Positions 9,035-20,186 are shown, numbered from the stretch's first letter. The stretch: 64,000 nt of DNA from Haloarchaeobius iranensis (GCF_900103505.1 NZ_FNIA01000004.1:62001-126000), one strand, 5' to 3'. Notes: a model not told the origin generated them from the letters alone. Numbers and translations: made by a program.

Positions 9035-10069
9035 ATGCGAGTCAGTCGCCGCCGTGTCCGCGAGATAGTCACGGCCGTCGTCCACGAGATCAGGGCCGAG
9101 AAGCTGACGTTCATGGCCGGCTCCATCGCCTACCACGCGTTCATCTCGATCCTGCCGCTGCTCCTGCTCGTCCTGACCCTCGTCCAGCAGCTGCGGAACG
9201 TCGCACTGGAGGACTCCGTGGTGTCGGTGATGCAGGCCGTCCTCACCGAGCAGTCGAGCGACATCATCCAGCAGGGCCTCGCCGACGCCGACGCGTCGGT
9301 CTCGCTGCTCGGGGTCGCGTTCCTCGTCTGGGGGACGCTCCGTATCTTCCGCGGGCTCGACACCGCCTTCTCGGACATCTACGAGACCGAACGCGAGAAC
9401 ACGTTCGCCGACCAGCTCGGCGACGGGCTGCTCCTGCTCGTCACCGTCGCGGTGGCCATCCTGCTCGCGAGCGCCGTCGGGAGCCTCGTCACGGTGCGGG
9501 GGGACGGGGGCCTCGCACTGGTACTCCGTGGCATCGCGACCGCCGCCGGGCTGTTCATCGTGCTCTACCCGATGTACTACGTCTTCCCCGACTCGGACGT
9601 CTCCCTCGTCGAGGTGGTCCCCGGGACCGCGCTCGCGTCGGTCGGTATCACCGTCGCACAGGTGGTCTTCACCGCGTTCAAGTCGGGCGGGAGCGGCGCG
9701 AACCTCGTCGCGAGCATCCTCGTCCTGCTGACCTGGCTCTACGTCGTCGGCCTGCTCATCCTGGTCGGCGCGGCGGTCAACGCCGTGCTCTCGAACCGCT
9801 CGCGCGACGTCGACATCGACCCGGTGTTCGGCGGCGTCGCCCGGGACCGGACCGACCGCGTGACCGACGCCGGCCGCGACGAGCTGCTGGCCGACCTGGA
9901 GGCGCTCGCGACCAGCCTCGAAGCCGAGGGCGCGACCCTGGTGGTGAGCGTGGACGGCGAGACCGTCTCCGTCGAGGCGCCCGAATCGGCCGTCGTCGAC
10001 GAGGAGGACGGGCTGTTGGGCGTCGGCGGCTCGGTCGGGCTGGAGCTGCGCTGGTGGCCGGAGGACTGA
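9035..10069 (+). CDS. YihY/virulence factor BrkB family membrane protein
   Basis: A 344-residue protein with about six membrane helices in its first 260 residues. The N-terminal helix with FMAGSIAYHAFISILPLLLL and the later WGTLRIFRGLDTAFSDIY are typical of the YihY/BrkB family, once misnamed ribonuclease BN. The C-terminal 85 residues form an acidic cytoplasmic tail. The molecular function of the family is unsettled; some members have been linked to transport. The ATG at 9035 directly precedes the RRRVREIV segment, and a CTATAT element at 9002-9008 is about 30 bases upstream. The gene stands alone between the PfkB kinase and a small hypothetical. Confidence 0.88.
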   Translation: MRVSRRRVREIVTAVVHEIRAEKLTFMAGSIAYHAFISILPLLLLVLTLVQQLRNVALEDSVVSVMQAVLTEQSSDIIQQGLADADASVSLLGVAFLVWGTLRIFRGLDTAFSDIYETERENTFADQLGDGLLLLVTVAVAILLASAVGSLVTVRGDGGLALVLRGIATAAGLFIVLYPMYYVFPDSDVSLVEVVPGTALASVGITVAQVVFTAFKSGGSGANLVASILVLLTWLYVVGLLILVGAAVNAVLSNRSRDVDIDPVFGGVARDRTDRVTDAGRDELLADLEALATSLEAEGATLVVSVDGETVSVEAPESAVVDEEDGLLGVGGSVGLELRWWPED

Positions 10070-10093
10070 CGCCAATCTCCGCCCGCGCTCGGT

Positions 10094-10372
10094 TCAGTCC
10101 TCGTGCTGTTCGATGGCGGTCTGGGTCAGCGTCTTCGCCCGTTCGACCAGCTCGTCGGCCTCGGCGGAGCCGGTGCCCTCGACGTTCGAGAGCAGGTGTT
10201 CGACGTGGCCCAGGCGCTCGCGGACGACCTCGCCCGGCAGGTCCGCCGCCGCGAGGTCCCCGGCGACGGCCTCGGCCTCCCCGAGCCAGCGGTTGGCCAC
10301 GCGGTCGACGGGGTACGACTCGGTCTCACGCAGCGCCGCGGCGAGTTCGGCGAGTGGGTCGTCGTCGCTCAT
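10094..10372 (-). CDS. Small acidic hypothetical protein
   Basis: A 92-residue, helix-rich, very acidic protein starting MSDDDPLAELAAALRETESY. No domain is recognised. The composition (many Glu, Asp and Ala, no stop in a GC-rich frame) and the dense heptad-like leucines (EVVRERLGHVEHLLSNVEG) support real coding. The open frame extends to 10435, but the ATG at 10372 gives the usual haloarchaeal MSDDD start and avoids the divergent MFS promoter. It is convergent with the BrkB gene. Function unknown. Confidence 0.75.
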   Translation of the reverse strand: MSDDDPLAELAAALRETESYPVDRVANRWLGEAEAVAGDLAAADLPGEVVRERLGHVEHLLSNVEGTGSAEADELVERAKTLTQTAIEQHED

Positions 10373-10503
10373 GGCCCCCCGTACGGTCCGACGGGAGTTG
10401 AACGCAGCGCCGTTGCCCGCGTCCACCGGTGACACGGTGCGCGCTCACCGGCGACCGCGGCCGCTTCCAAAACCGGCTTTCCCGACGACCCGCTACTGCC
10501 GCC

Positions 10504-11688
10504 GTGAACTGGCGGTACGCGTACACCGCACTCGTCGCCTGCACGCTGGCGTTCGCCGCGACGATGGTCGCCCGACTGGCCATCAGCCCGGTGCTCCCGC
10601 TGGTCGTCGACGACTTCGGCGTCTCCTACGGCATCCTCGGGCTCGCACTCTCCGGCATGTGGGCGGCGTACGCGCTGACGCAGTTCCCCTCGGGCGTGCT
10701 CGGCGACCGGTACGGCGAGCGCCGGGTCGTCCTCGCAGCCGTCGGCTCGACCGGCGTCACCGCCGCCCTGCTCGCACTCTCGCCGACGGTCCCCGTGTTC
10801 ATCGTCGGCGCGGTGCTCCTCGGTGCCGGTGCCGGGCTGCACTACTCGGTCGCGACGACGTTCCTCGCCAAGCAGTTCGACGACGTGGGTCGGGCCATCG
10901 GCGTCCACGTCGCCGGCGGGCCGATGGCCGGGCTGGTGGTCCCGCCCGTCGCCGCGCTCGTCGGTGCCCAGTTCGGCTGGCGCTGGGCCATCGCGCTCGG
11001 CGTCGTGACCGCCGTCCCCGTCTTCGCGCTGTTCGCCACCCAGGTCCGGCCGACCGAGCCGCTCAGGCCCGACCAGCCGATGCGCGAGCGGTTCGCACTG
11101 GAACCTCTCGTCGAGCTGCTCTCGCGGCCGCCCATCGCGTACACGACGCTGCTGGCGTTCCTCGGTGCGTTCACCTGGCAGGCGACGGCGTCGTTCCTCC
11201 CGTCGTTCCTCGACGAGGCCGGGAAGCTGTCGACGACGCAGGCGAGCCTGCTGTTCTCGCTGTACTTCCTCGTCCACGGCGCGACCCAGCCGCTGACGGG
11301 GTCGCTCTCGGACCGCGTGGGGCGCGACACGACGGCGATGCTGACGATGGGTGCCGGCATCGTCGGCTACTCGCTGCTCGTGGTCGGCGCGAGCCGGGGG
11401 GCCGGCATCGCCACGTTCGCCGTCGCGTCCGTGCTCGTCGGCCTCTCGATGTCGTGGGGCGCACCCATCCAGTCCCGGTTCATCGACCTGCTCGGGGCCG
11501 AGGAACGCGGGGTCGGCTTCGGGCTCGTCCGGACCGCGTACATGCTGCTCGGCGCGACCGGCAGCGTCGTCGTCGGCGGCGTCTCCGATGTCACGACGTG
11601 GCTGACCGCGTTCTCGCTGCTGGCGGTCGTGATGGCCCTGGGCCTGCTGACGCTGCTCGCGAACCGGACGCTCCGGCTGGGGCTGTGA
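10504..11688 (+). CDS. Major facilitator superfamily transporter
   Basis: A 394-residue polytopic protein with twelve predicted helices. LGDRYGERRVVL after helix 2 is the MFS loop 2-3 signature (G-x3-D-R-x-G-R-R), and GSLSDRVGRDTTAML repeats it in the C-terminal half. A central cytoplasmic loop (TQVRPTEPLRPDQPMRERF) separates the halves. The frame is open from 10429, but the first membrane helix follows the GTG at 10504, and an AT-rich element (CCAAAACC) lies 27-37 bases upstream. The substrate is not evident. It lies downstream of no other plus-strand gene and before the convergent hutI, so a link to histidine catabolism is possible but unproven. Confidence 0.9.
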   Translation: MNWRYAYTALVACTLAFAATMVARLAISPVLPLVVDDFGVSYGILGLALSGMWAAYALTQFPSGVLGDRYGERRVVLAAVGSTGVTAALLALSPTVPVFIVGAVLLGAGAGLHYSVATTFLAKQFDDVGRAIGVHVAGGPMAGLVVPPVAALVGAQFGWRWAIALGVVTAVPVFALFATQVRPTEPLRPDQPMRERFALEPLVELLSRPPIAYTTLLAFLGAFTWQATASFLPSFLDEAGKLSTTQASLLFSLYFLVHGATQPLTGSLSDRVGRDTTAMLTMGAGIVGYSLLVVGASRGAGIATFAVASVLVGLSMSWGAPIQSRFIDLLGAEERGVGFGLVRTAYMLLGATGSVVVGGVSDVTTWLTAFSLLAVVMALGLLTLLANRTLRLGL

Positions 11689-11746
11689 GTTCGACCACCG
11701 GGGTGCGATGGCCTCCGACCGTCGGCCCGGCGCGCGCCTGGTGAGT

Positions 11747-11778
11747 GGCTGGGGCGTGAGGTGCGGTGCTGTGCGGGG
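11747..11778 (-). repeat. Dispersed intergenic repeat, copy A
   Basis: Read on the minus strand this holds CGCACAGCACCGCACCTCAC within a 23-bp block identical to 43474-43496, followed after a 3-base length difference by CCCAGCC in both. It lies between the convergent MFS and hutI genes. The two copies are 31.7 kb apart and in opposite orientation. Such intergenic repeats are probably a chromosomal repeat family rather than coding DNA. Confidence 0.7.
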
Positions 11779-11863
11779 CGGGAGGTCGGGCCGGTTCCAG
11801 TCCTGCTCCCGGCGATGTACGCATTCGAGCCGCCACGCCACCTGCAAAACGAGAAGCCGAGCA

Positions 11864-13081
11864 CTAGCCGTGCACGCGGTCGCCGTCCTTCCAGACCGTC
11901 TCGACGACGTTGACGCCGTACTGGTACGGCACGTGGACGAACGACGGCGCGTCGAGCACGACGAGGTCGGCCGGTGCGCCCTCCCGAAGCGTCCCGTGCC
12001 GTGCCGGGAGGTCCAGCGCCTCGGCGGCGTTGTGCGTGCTCGCCAGGAGCGCCTCGGCGGGGGTCATCCCCATGCCGACGCAGGCGAGCGACTGGGCGAA
12101 CCCCATGCTGTGGCTGTGGCAGTTCGGGTTGAAGTCCGTCGCGATGGCGACCGGGGCGTCGCGGTCGAGCATCATCCCGGCGTCGGCGTACTCCGCGCCG
12201 AGGCCGAACGCGGTGCCGGGGAGCAAGACGGGCACGACGCCGGCGTCGACCAGCGCGTCGACGTCCGCCTCGGTCGAGTGCAGGAGGTGGTCCGCGCTGG
12301 TCGCGCCGACCTCCGCGGCGAGCTGGGTGCCGCCGATGTGGGCCAGCTCCTCGGCGTGGACCTTCGGCGTGAGCCCGTGGGCCATCCCGGTCTCCAGCAC
12401 CCGCCGGGACTGTGCGACGGAGAACACGTCCTCCTCGCAGAACACGTCGCAGAAGGTCGCGATGCCCTGCTCGGCGACCGCGGGGAGCTGCTCCTCGACC
12501 ACCTCGTCGACGTAGTCGTCGGTGTCCATCCCCTGCGGGACCGCGTGGGCGCCCATGAACGTCGGCACGACATCGACCGGGTGCTGGTCGTCCGCGCGGT
12601 CGATGGCCCGGAGCATCCGGAGCTCCGTCCCGGTGTCGAGCCCGTAGCCGGACTTCACCTCGACCGTCGTGGTGCCGTGCTCGAGCATCACGTCGAGCTG
12701 GGACAGGAGGTTCGCGAGCAGCGTGTCCTCGTCGGCGGTCCGGACGGCGTCGACGGTCCGGAGGATGCCGCCACCCTGCGCGAGTATCTCCTGGTAGCTC
12801 TTCCCCCGGAGCTTGGCCTCGAACTCGTCGGAGCGGTCGCCCGCGAACAGCGCGTGGGTGTGGGGGTCGACGAAGCCCGGGAGGACGGCCCGCCCGGCGG
12901 CGTCGTAGGCCGCGTCGGCCGCCGATGGCGGGTGCTCCTCGGTCACGTCGTCGGTGTCGCCGACCGAGACGACGGTGCCGTCCTCGACCGCGACCGCCGC
13001 GTTCTCGATGGTCTCCATCGGTTCGTCCGTGCCGGGGCCGACCGCCAGCTCCGCGATGTCGTAGACGACGAGGTCCGTCAC
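11864..13081 (-). CDS. hutI: Imidazolonepropionase
   Basis: Third step of histidine degradation: hydrolysis of 4-imidazolone-5-propionate to N-formimino-L-glutamate. About 405 residues of the amidohydrolase superfamily. [18 protein letters not shown] carries the HxH metal-binding motif, [16 protein letters not shown] and FMGAHAVP are characteristic HutI segments, and further His (KVHAEE) and Asp (ATDFNPN) ligands follow. Two alternative GTG starts exist. I chose 13081 because it gives a 4-base GTGA overlap with the end of hutG, the usual coupling in this operon; the other (13090) would add three residues. It is last in the hutU-hutG-hutI operon and is convergent with the MFS gene. Confidence 0.95.
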   Translation of the reverse strand: MTDLVVYDIAELAVGPGTDEPMETIENAAVAVEDGTVVSVGDTDDVTEEHPPSAADAAYDAAGRAVLPGFVDPHTHALFAGDRSDEFEAKLRGKSYQEILAQGGGILRTVDAVRTADEDTLLANLLSQLDVMLEHGTTTVEVKSGYGLDTGTELRMLRAIDRADDQHPVDVVPTFMGAHAVPQGMDTDDYVDEVVEEQLPAVAEQGIATFCDVFCEEDVFSVAQSRRVLETGMAHGLTPKVHAEELAHIGGTQLAAEVGATSADHLLHSTEADVDALVDAGVVPVLLPGTAFGLGAEYADAGMMLDRDAPVAIATDFNPNCHSHSMGFAQSLACVGMGMTPAEALLASTHNAAEALDLPARHGTLREGAPADLVVLDAPSFVHVPYQYGVNVVETVWKDGDRVHG

Positions 13082-14000
13082 GCCGACCACCCCGCGAGGA
13101 CGTGGGCGACGGCGCGGGCGGCCGCGTCGACAGTTCGGCCGTCGTCGGCGTCGAGCGAGGGTGCCGTCTCGACGATCTCGAAGCCGGCGACGCGGTCGTC
13201 GCTGGCGACGAGCCGCAGCGCGCGGTACAGCTCTCGGGACGTCAGCCCGCCGGGCGTCGGCGCGCTCGCGCCCGGCGCGGCCGCCGCGTCCAGCACGTCG
13301 ATGTCCACGGAGACGTACACCCGGTCCACGTCGCCGAGGCCGTCGAGCGCGCTGTCGGCCGCCGCGACCGTGTCCTCGCCGACCTCCTCCGCGGTGACGA
13401 CCTCGCCGCCCCGCTCGCGGAGGTCGTCGTGGTACGCAGTCGAGGTCTCGAAGTGCCGGACGCCGACGGGCGCGTAGGCGTCCAGACCGGCGTCGAACAG
13501 CTGGCGGTACGGCGTCCCGCTGGTCGGCCCACCCGCTGGAACCTCACGGCAGTCGAGATGCGCGTCGAAGTTGACGACGCCGACGCTTCCCGACTCGAGC
13601 AACGGACGGACGTTCGCCACCGTCAGGGAGTTGTCCCCGCCGAGGAAGACGGGCAGGGCGTCGGTCTCGTGGACCGCAGCGGTCGTCTCCGCGACCGCGT
13701 CCTGCACGGCCGCGACGCCGCCCGCCGCCGGGAGGGCCACGTCGCCGAGGTCGCCGATGGCCGAGGCCGGGCCGGCGTCGAAGTGGTGGCTCTTGACGCT
13801 CGCCAGCGACTCGCGGATGGCGGCGGGTCCGTCGGCGGCACCCTGCCGACCGATGACCGCGCCGTCGTAGGGCTCGCCGACGAGGACGGCGTCGTAGTCG
13901 TCGGCGGACGACAGGGTGGTCGACTCGACGACGTGGCCGAACTGCTCGTCGTTCGGGTCCGACGAGGTGCCCGACCAGTCGCGCGCGGCGGTGAACGCCG

Positions 14001-14004
<4 letters not shown>
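13078..14004 (-). CDS. hutG: Formimidoylglutamase (arginase/agmatinase family)
   Basis: Last step of the pathway: N-formimino-L-glutamate plus water to L-glutamate plus formamide. The 308-residue product has the ureohydrolase fold with NFDAHLD (Asp147, His149, Asp151) and SVDIDVLDA supplying manganese ligands. The first ligand motif, usually GGDHS, reads GGDNS here (Asn125 in place of His), which is noteworthy. The context, between hutU and hutI, supports HutG rather than agmatinase or arginase. The ATG overlaps the hutU stop (ATGA) and the stop overlaps the hutI start, so the three genes are translationally coupled. Confidence 0.93.
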
Positions 14005-15842
<1,838 letters not shown>

Positions 15843-15864
15843 ACCTCCACAGACGGCGGCCAAC

Positions 15865-15894
15865 CCGAAGGGAGATTACCAAGCTATGGGAGGC
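15865..15894 (-). promoter_or_regulatory. Shared hut motif, copy in the hutU/regulator divergent promoter
   Basis: CCGAAGGGA at the left and GCTATGGGAGGC at the right match the copy before hutH (4489-4518) at 23 of 30 positions without gaps. It lies between hutU (start 15842) and the HTH-10 gene (start 15926). On the hutU side it covers the expected promoter region; on the other side it abuts the regulator's TATA box. A protein bound here could control both genes, including autoregulation. Confidence 0.55.
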
Positions 15895-15895
15895 A

Positions 15896-15905
15896 TTTTT
15901 AAATA
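15896..15905 (+). promoter_or_regulatory. TATA box of the HTH-10 regulator
   Basis: TTTTTAAATA ends 21 bases before the ATG at 15926, the spacing of a haloarchaeal TATA box for a leaderless transcript. It directly follows the shared hut motif, so a protein on that motif would sit at the TFB recognition side of this promoter. Confidence 0.6.
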
Positions 15906-15925
15906 CTCCGTGCGAAACGTCGGCT

Positions 15926-16567
15926 ATGCACGAGGTCACGGCCCGAATCGCCGACGACAGCCCCTACGCCGCCGCCACGGCCGGCACGGACGCCTCGGTC
16001 GAGCTCTGGTGCAACGACCACCGGGACCTGCTCCACGTGCGCGGCCCCGCAGAGGGCGTCCGCGAGCACGTCGAGGCCGCCGTCGGCGTCTCGGACGCCG
16101 TCGCCCACGACGACGAACTGCTGCTCGTCACCGCCGACTGTCTGCGCGAGCACGACGACACCATCGAGCCGTACGTCGCCGCCAACGACTGCCTGCTCGT
16201 CCCGCCGATCCGGTACGAGCGCGGCGCGAAGGTCGTCCGCGTGCTCGCGCTCGACCCCGCGAACCTCACCGGGTTCTACCACGACATCGCCGCGGACCAC
16301 GACGTGACCGTCGAGGCAAAGCACGACCGTGCGCGGCCGTCTCGACGGTCGCCGCTTGTGGACCTCGACGCCGTCCTCCCCGACCTGAGCCCGCGCCAGC
16401 GCGAGGCGCTCGTGACCGCGTTCGAGGCCGGCTACTACGAGATCCCCCGCGAGGCGACGACGGCCGACCTTGGCGAGGCGCTCGGCGTGGACCGCCGTAC
16501 CGCCGAGGAGCACCTTCGCCGCGCCGAGAACAAGCTGCTGGGTGCGCTCGCGCCGCGGTTGCGGTGA
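15926..16567 (+). CDS. HTH-10 (bacterio-opsin activator type) transcriptional regulator, likely hut regulator
   Basis: A 213-residue protein. The C-terminal 65 residues (LSPRQREALVTAFEAGYYEIPR, then TADLGEALGVDRRTAEEHLRRAENKLL) are the HTH-10 DNA-binding domain of haloarchaeal Bat-like regulators. The N-terminal 140 residues form an alpha/beta region that probably senses a ligand, starting MHEVTARIADDSPY. The frame is open from 15755 but the conserved N-terminus and the TATA box at 15896-15905 fix the start at 15926. It is divergent from hutU and shares its intergenic region. By location I infer that it controls the hut genes; activator or repressor cannot be told. Confidence 0.88.
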   Translation: MHEVTARIADDSPYAAATAGTDASVELWCNDHRDLLHVRGPAEGVREHVEAAVGVSDAVAHDDELLLVTADCLREHDDTIEPYVAANDCLLVPPIRYERGAKVVRVLALDPANLTGFYHDIAADHDVTVEAKHDRARPSRRSPLVDLDAVLPDLSPRQREALVTAFEAGYYEIPREATTADLGEALGVDRRTAEEHLRRAENKLLGALAPRLR

Positions 16568-16585
16568 ACTCGACGGTACCTCGTG

Positions 16586-17194
16586 TTACCCAGCGTCGGG
16601 TTCGAGCAGCTGGCGGAGGGCCCGGGCCGTACCGGGTCGAACGACGAACGGCGTCGACAGCGGTGCGTCCGCGTCGGTCGTTAGCTCGAACCGGACCACG
16701 GTCGCGACGCCGCACGACACCGTCCGGACAGACTCGACGTCCGAGACCGTCGTGCGACGACCGTTCACCTCGACGAGACCGGTATCGAGGTCAACCGACC
16801 CCGCCGAGCGGCAGGTCCCGTGGAGGAGCGCCGAGGGGACGAACACGACGAGGAACGAGCCGACGAGTGCGTCGAACGAGACGGTCGCGGCGGCCGCCAG
16901 CCCGACCACGCCGACGACTGAGGCGACGAGCAGGAGGTGGACGCTGTAGTCACGAAACGGCCAGAGGCCGTCCAGTTGCCCGTCGAGGCCGAGCCAGTAC
17001 GCCACGGCGACGACCAGCCCGACCACGACCGAGAACGGCCGTTCGGCGACTCCGGCCACGCTCCCGAGCACGACCAGACTCAGGGTGTACGTGAGCAGCA
17101 GCGAAACACCGCCGAAGGAGGCGAACAGCAGGGCTGCCAGGCCCCGGTGCAGTGTCGACGTTGTCGCGTCGAAACGCCACTCAATTCGCCGCAT
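16586..17194 (-). CDS. Hypothetical membrane protein
   Basis: A 202-residue protein with four likely membrane helices between residues 15 and 130 (for example GLAALLFASFGGVSLLLTYTL and VVVGLVVAVAYWLGL), followed by a soluble C-terminal domain of about 70 residues rich in beta strands (VDLDTGLVEVNGRRTTV). No family is recognised. A TTTACAATAA element on the minus strand at about 17221-17231 is 26-36 bases before the ATG, supporting a leaderless start. It is convergent with the HTH-10 gene. Confidence 0.8.
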   Translation of the reverse strand: MRRIEWRFDATTSTLHRGLAALLFASFGGVSLLLTYTLSLVVLGSVAGVAERPFSVVVGLVVAVAYWLGLDGQLDGLWPFRDYSVHLLLVASVVGVVGLAAAATVSFDALVGSFLVVFVPSALLHGTCRSAGSVDLDTGLVEVNGRRTTVSDVESVRTVSCGVATVVRFELTTDADAPLSTPFVVRPGTARALRQLLEPDAG

Positions 17195-17244
17195 CCTCTA
17201 CTCGTCTATCTACAGGCAGTTATTGTAAACTGCTTCGTCCCGAT

Positions 17245-18041
17245 TCACTCCTCGAAGTCGACCACCCGCGCCTCGGTGCCGCCGGGCCAGTCGAACGTGA
17301 ACCGGCACTCCCCGCCGGTCCCCCCGGACAGCGACTCCGTCCGCTCTACCGTCACCGATTCGCCGGCACCGACCGGGACGTCCAGTGTTGCCAGGGGCGC
17401 GTACCCCGGTCCGCTCTGGTTGAGCGTCGCACGGAAGGCGCCGTCCACCTCGGCCGTGTTCTCGACGGTGGCGGTGAACGTGGCCGAGCCACGGCTGTCG
17501 GACGGCTCGACGTCGAACGCCAGAAGTTCGAACGACGGCGGTGCGCGCCGGAGCGACGCGAGCACGGCCGGCGGGAGCGTCCAGGCGACCGTCTCGCCGG
17601 CGACCGACAGCTCGATTCGACCCTCCTCGGCGTCGAGCGATTCGGGCACTTCGAACAGGAGCGAGCCACCGCCGTCATCGGCGTGGTCGTCCCCACGTCA
17701 AGCACGAAGGCGTCCTTGGTGGGTGCGACACCGTCGAGTGCGACCTGACCGAACACGTACTGCTGCTCGGCGGAGACGCCCTTGGAGTCGGGCGTCGTGA
17801 AGTGGACGAACGACTCCGTCGTCGCGACCGTCTCGACCGTCACGCTCCCCCCGCCTATCGTGGCCGACTCCGCAACCGTGACCGCGGTCTCGTTGGCTCC
17901 GCTCGCCGTCGTGCGCCCCGGTGTGGTCGCCGTCCAGGTCCGGGCCGTGTCCGTCCCGCCCCCCGGCGAGTCACCGTCCCCCAGACAGCCGCTCGCCGGG
18001 ACGACAGCGCAACAGAGTGCGAGAAGCGTCCGTCGGTTCAT
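17245..18041 (-). pseudogene. Secreted lipoprotein gene with a single frameshift
   Basis: Two overlapping minus-strand frames form one protein. The first starts MNRRTLLALCCAVVPASGCLGDG, a lipoprotein signal with lipobox ASGC, and stays sensible until about LDVGTTTP. The second continues DDGGGSLLFEVPESLDAEEGR to a normal end DWPGGTEARVVDFEE at 17245. The join is at about 17678-17684, where one base is missing. After the shift the first frame becomes arginine/serine-rich nonsense and stops at 17352. The intact product would be about 265 residues, an extracytoplasmic lipoprotein with beta-rich domains (VTVETVATTESFVHF; GSATFTATVENTAEVDG) of unknown function. Either a real inactivation or a sequencing error. 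Confidence 0.8.
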
Positions 18042-18169
18042 ACCCGGGAAACCGGGACGAACCGGTAAGTGCTTTCAGCAAGCTGAAACTCCGATCGAAC
18101 CTACCGCAACCGCGAGACGGCCCGACTCCCCATCCCACCGTTTATGAACGATACCGGGACCAGTGACGG

Positions 18170-18814
18170 GTGGATGACACCGACCCCACGTCGTTCGGCT
18201 GCCAGCCCTCCGACCGCACTCTCGACGACGACGAGCCCATGGGCCACCGCGCGCTCGTAGCCTACGGCCGCGCCGACGGGACGTACTCGCTCCATCACTC
18301 GCAGTGGGGCGCGCTCGGGTTCGCGCTGTCCGACGACCTCGGCCCGGACAGCCCGTTCGGGGCCGACGCCGACTGGGAGCAGGCAGCGCACGAGGCGCTG
18401 GTCGACGGCGAGCGACCCGAGGTCCCGCCGGACCACGACGCGCCGGTCGACCCCGAACCGCGGGGCTCCATCCGCGCGCTCGACGGCCTCCCCAAACGCT
18501 TCGACTTCCTGGAGTACGAGGCCGCGTTCGTCGTCTCGCGGACCGGCGACGTCCGCGCGTTCCAGCCCTGCTGGTTCGCCCGGGCACTGGACGACGCAGA
18601 GCCCATGGGCGACGGCGCGCTGGTCTCGGTCCGGCGCGGGCGTGACCCAGTCAGGGATGCTGCCCGCATCTCGGCGTGGTTCCGGGGCGTCGCCGACACG
18701 GTGCGCGTGCTCCACGAGTGCGGGACCGTAGACGAGCCCACCGCCCGCGAGCATCTCCGGACCCGACTCCGGGAGTGGGCCGCCGAGGGCCGGACGGTGC
18801 TGCTGGCATCCTGA
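18170..18814 (+). CDS. Conserved haloarchaeal protein, DUF6735-like
   Basis: A 214-residue soluble protein. MGHRALVAYGRADGTYSLHHSQWGAL opens the conserved part and resembles what I recall as DUF6735; a weaker second copy DDAEPMGDGALVSVRRGRD near residue 145 suggests an internal duplication. No catalytic motif is visible. The GTG at 18170 is chosen because GTTTATGAA at 18140-18148 is a well-placed TATA box; the ATG at 18239 (MGHRAL) is the alternative and would leave a 70-base leader. Function unknown. The next gene, nucS, starts 55 bases downstream. Confidence 0.78.
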   Translation: MDDTDPTSFGCQPSDRTLDDDEPMGHRALVAYGRADGTYSLHHSQWGALGFALSDDLGPDSPFGADADWEQAAHEALVDGERPEVPPDHDAPVDPEPRGSIRALDGLPKRFDFLEYEAAFVVSRTGDVRAFQPCWFARALDDAEPMGDGALVSVRRGRDPVRDAARISAWFRGVADTVRVLHECGTVDEPTAREHLRTRLREWAAEGRTVLLAS

Positions 18815-18868
18815 GAACGCGCCCCCGACGCGTGCGGCTTTTGTACCGCCGCCCCCGAGATAGGGGCA

Positions 18869-19621
18869 GTGTCACGGGAGCGAACCGGAAGCGGGGTCAG
18901 GACCGTCGTCGAGCCATCCCTGGCGCGGGCGGAGGCGGCGATGGCGGACGCGCTGGCGGGCGGCGACCTGCTCACCGTCTTCGGGCGCTGCGCGGTCGAC
19001 TACGAGGGTCGGGCGTCGAGCACGCTCGGCCCGGGCGACCGCCACGTCACCGCCAAGCCCGACGGGACGGTGCTGGTCCACACCGACGAGGGGCAGCAGC
19101 CGGTGAACTGGCAACCGCCGGGGTGCTCGCAACGCGTCGAGCGGGACGCGGACGACGACGCGCTCCGGCTGGTCAGCACCCGGGCGAACCCCGACGAGGA
19201 GCTGGTCGTCGCGTTCGAGTCGGTCCGGCAGGTGTCCGCGTTCGCCGTCGACGACGGCGAGAGCCTGTCGCTGACCGGCTCGGAGGCGGACCTCCGGCAG
19301 CGCATCCTCGAATCGCCGGGGCTGGTCGAACCGGGGTTCCAGCCGCTCGTGACCGAGCGGCGGACCGCCGCCGGCGCGGTCGACATCTTCGGGGAGGACG
19401 CGGACGGCAACGTCGTCGTCGTCGAGCTCAAGCGCAAGCGCGTCGGGCCCGACGCGGTCGGGCAGCTGAGCAGGTACGTCGACGCCCTGGAGCGGGACCT
19501 CCACGCCGATGCCACGGTCCGGGGTATCCTCGTCGCGCCGTCGGTCACCGAGCGCGCGCGGCGGATGCTCGCCGAGCGCGGGCTGGAGTTCTCGGCGGTC
19601 GAACCCCCCGGCGAGGACTGA
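18869..19621 (+). CDS. nucS: Endonuclease NucS (EndoMS)
   Basis: A 250-residue nuclease that cuts mismatched or branched DNA in archaea and actinobacteria. The N-terminal DNA-binding and dimerisation region includes GRCAVDYEGRASSTLG and PVNWQPPGC. The C-terminal RecB-like nuclease domain has AGAVDIFGEDADGNVVVVELKRKRVG, giving the Asp...Glu-x-Lys active site, then AVGQLSRYVDAL with the conserved Gln. The GTG start at 18869 has a TTTTGTA element at 18839-18845, about 25-30 bases upstream. The genome also encodes MutS 3.4 kb away, so two mismatch-recognising systems coexist. No PCNA-interacting tail is obvious. Confidence 0.95.
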   Translation: MSRERTGSGVRTVVEPSLARAEAAMADALAGGDLLTVFGRCAVDYEGRASSTLGPGDRHVTAKPDGTVLVHTDEGQQPVNWQPPGCSQRVERDADDDALRLVSTRANPDEELVVAFESVRQVSAFAVDDGESLSLTGSEADLRQRILESPGLVEPGFQPLVTERRTAAGAVDIFGEDADGNVVVVELKRKRVGPDAVGQLSRYVDALERDLHADATVRGILVAPSVTERARRMLAERGLEFSAVEPPGED

Positions 19622-19696
19622 GTCGGACCGCCGACTCGTACCGAGCGCCTCGCCGCGACGGGTGGACTTTTCTGGCTGCCGGCCGCAGTCCGGCGC

Positions 19697-20170
19697 ATGG
19701 AGAAGGTCGACATCGACGACGTGGAACCGGCGTTCATGGACGGCTCGGAGCTCGACCGGCGCGGCCTCTCGGACCCGCTGGGGACCGAGGACCTCGCCAT
19801 CAACTACTACGCCATCGAGCCCGGGGAGTCGCTCTCGGGTGGGATGCACGCCCACTTCGACCAGGAGGAGGTGTTCTACGTGGTCGAGGGCGAGGTGACC
19901 TTCGAGACGCCCGATGACGAGTTCGTGGTCGGCGAACACGAGGTCGTCCGCTTCGCGCCGGGCGACTTCCAGACGAGCGTCAACGACGGCGACGAGGACG
20001 CGGTCGTCATCGCGCTCGGCGCGCCGAAGCCGAGCGAGGACATCCGCGTCCCGATGGCGTGTCGGGAGTGTGGCGACTCGGAGACGCTCCGGTTCCTCAT
20101 GGACACGGAGGGCGGCGAGCACCGTCTCCGCTGTCCGGAGTGCGGGAACGAGTTCGACGCGCCGGTCTGA
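19697..20170 (+). CDS. Cupin-domain protein with C-terminal zinc ribbon
   Basis: A 157-residue protein. Residues about 35-105 form a cupin barrel: GGMHAHFDQEEVFYVVEGEV (cupin motif 1 with His and Glu metal ligands) and EVVRFAPGDFQ (motif 2). The C-terminal 40 residues carry two zinc knuckles, CRECGDSE and CPECGNEF, making a zinc ribbon. Fusion of a cupin to a ribbon is seen in haloarchaeal proteins of unknown role; binding of a small molecule or redox sensing is possible. The ATG at 19697 follows CTTTTCTGG at about 19668. Convergent with the 625-residue gene. Confidence 0.87.
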   Translation: MEKVDIDDVEPAFMDGSELDRRGLSDPLGTEDLAINYYAIEPGESLSGGMHAHFDQEEVFYVVEGEVTFETPDDEFVVGEHEVVRFAPGDFQTSVNDGDEDAVVIALGAPKPSEDIRVPMACRECGDSETLRFLMDTEGGEHRLRCPECGNEFDAPV

Positions 20171-20186
20171 CCGGCGGCGTCGGCCG

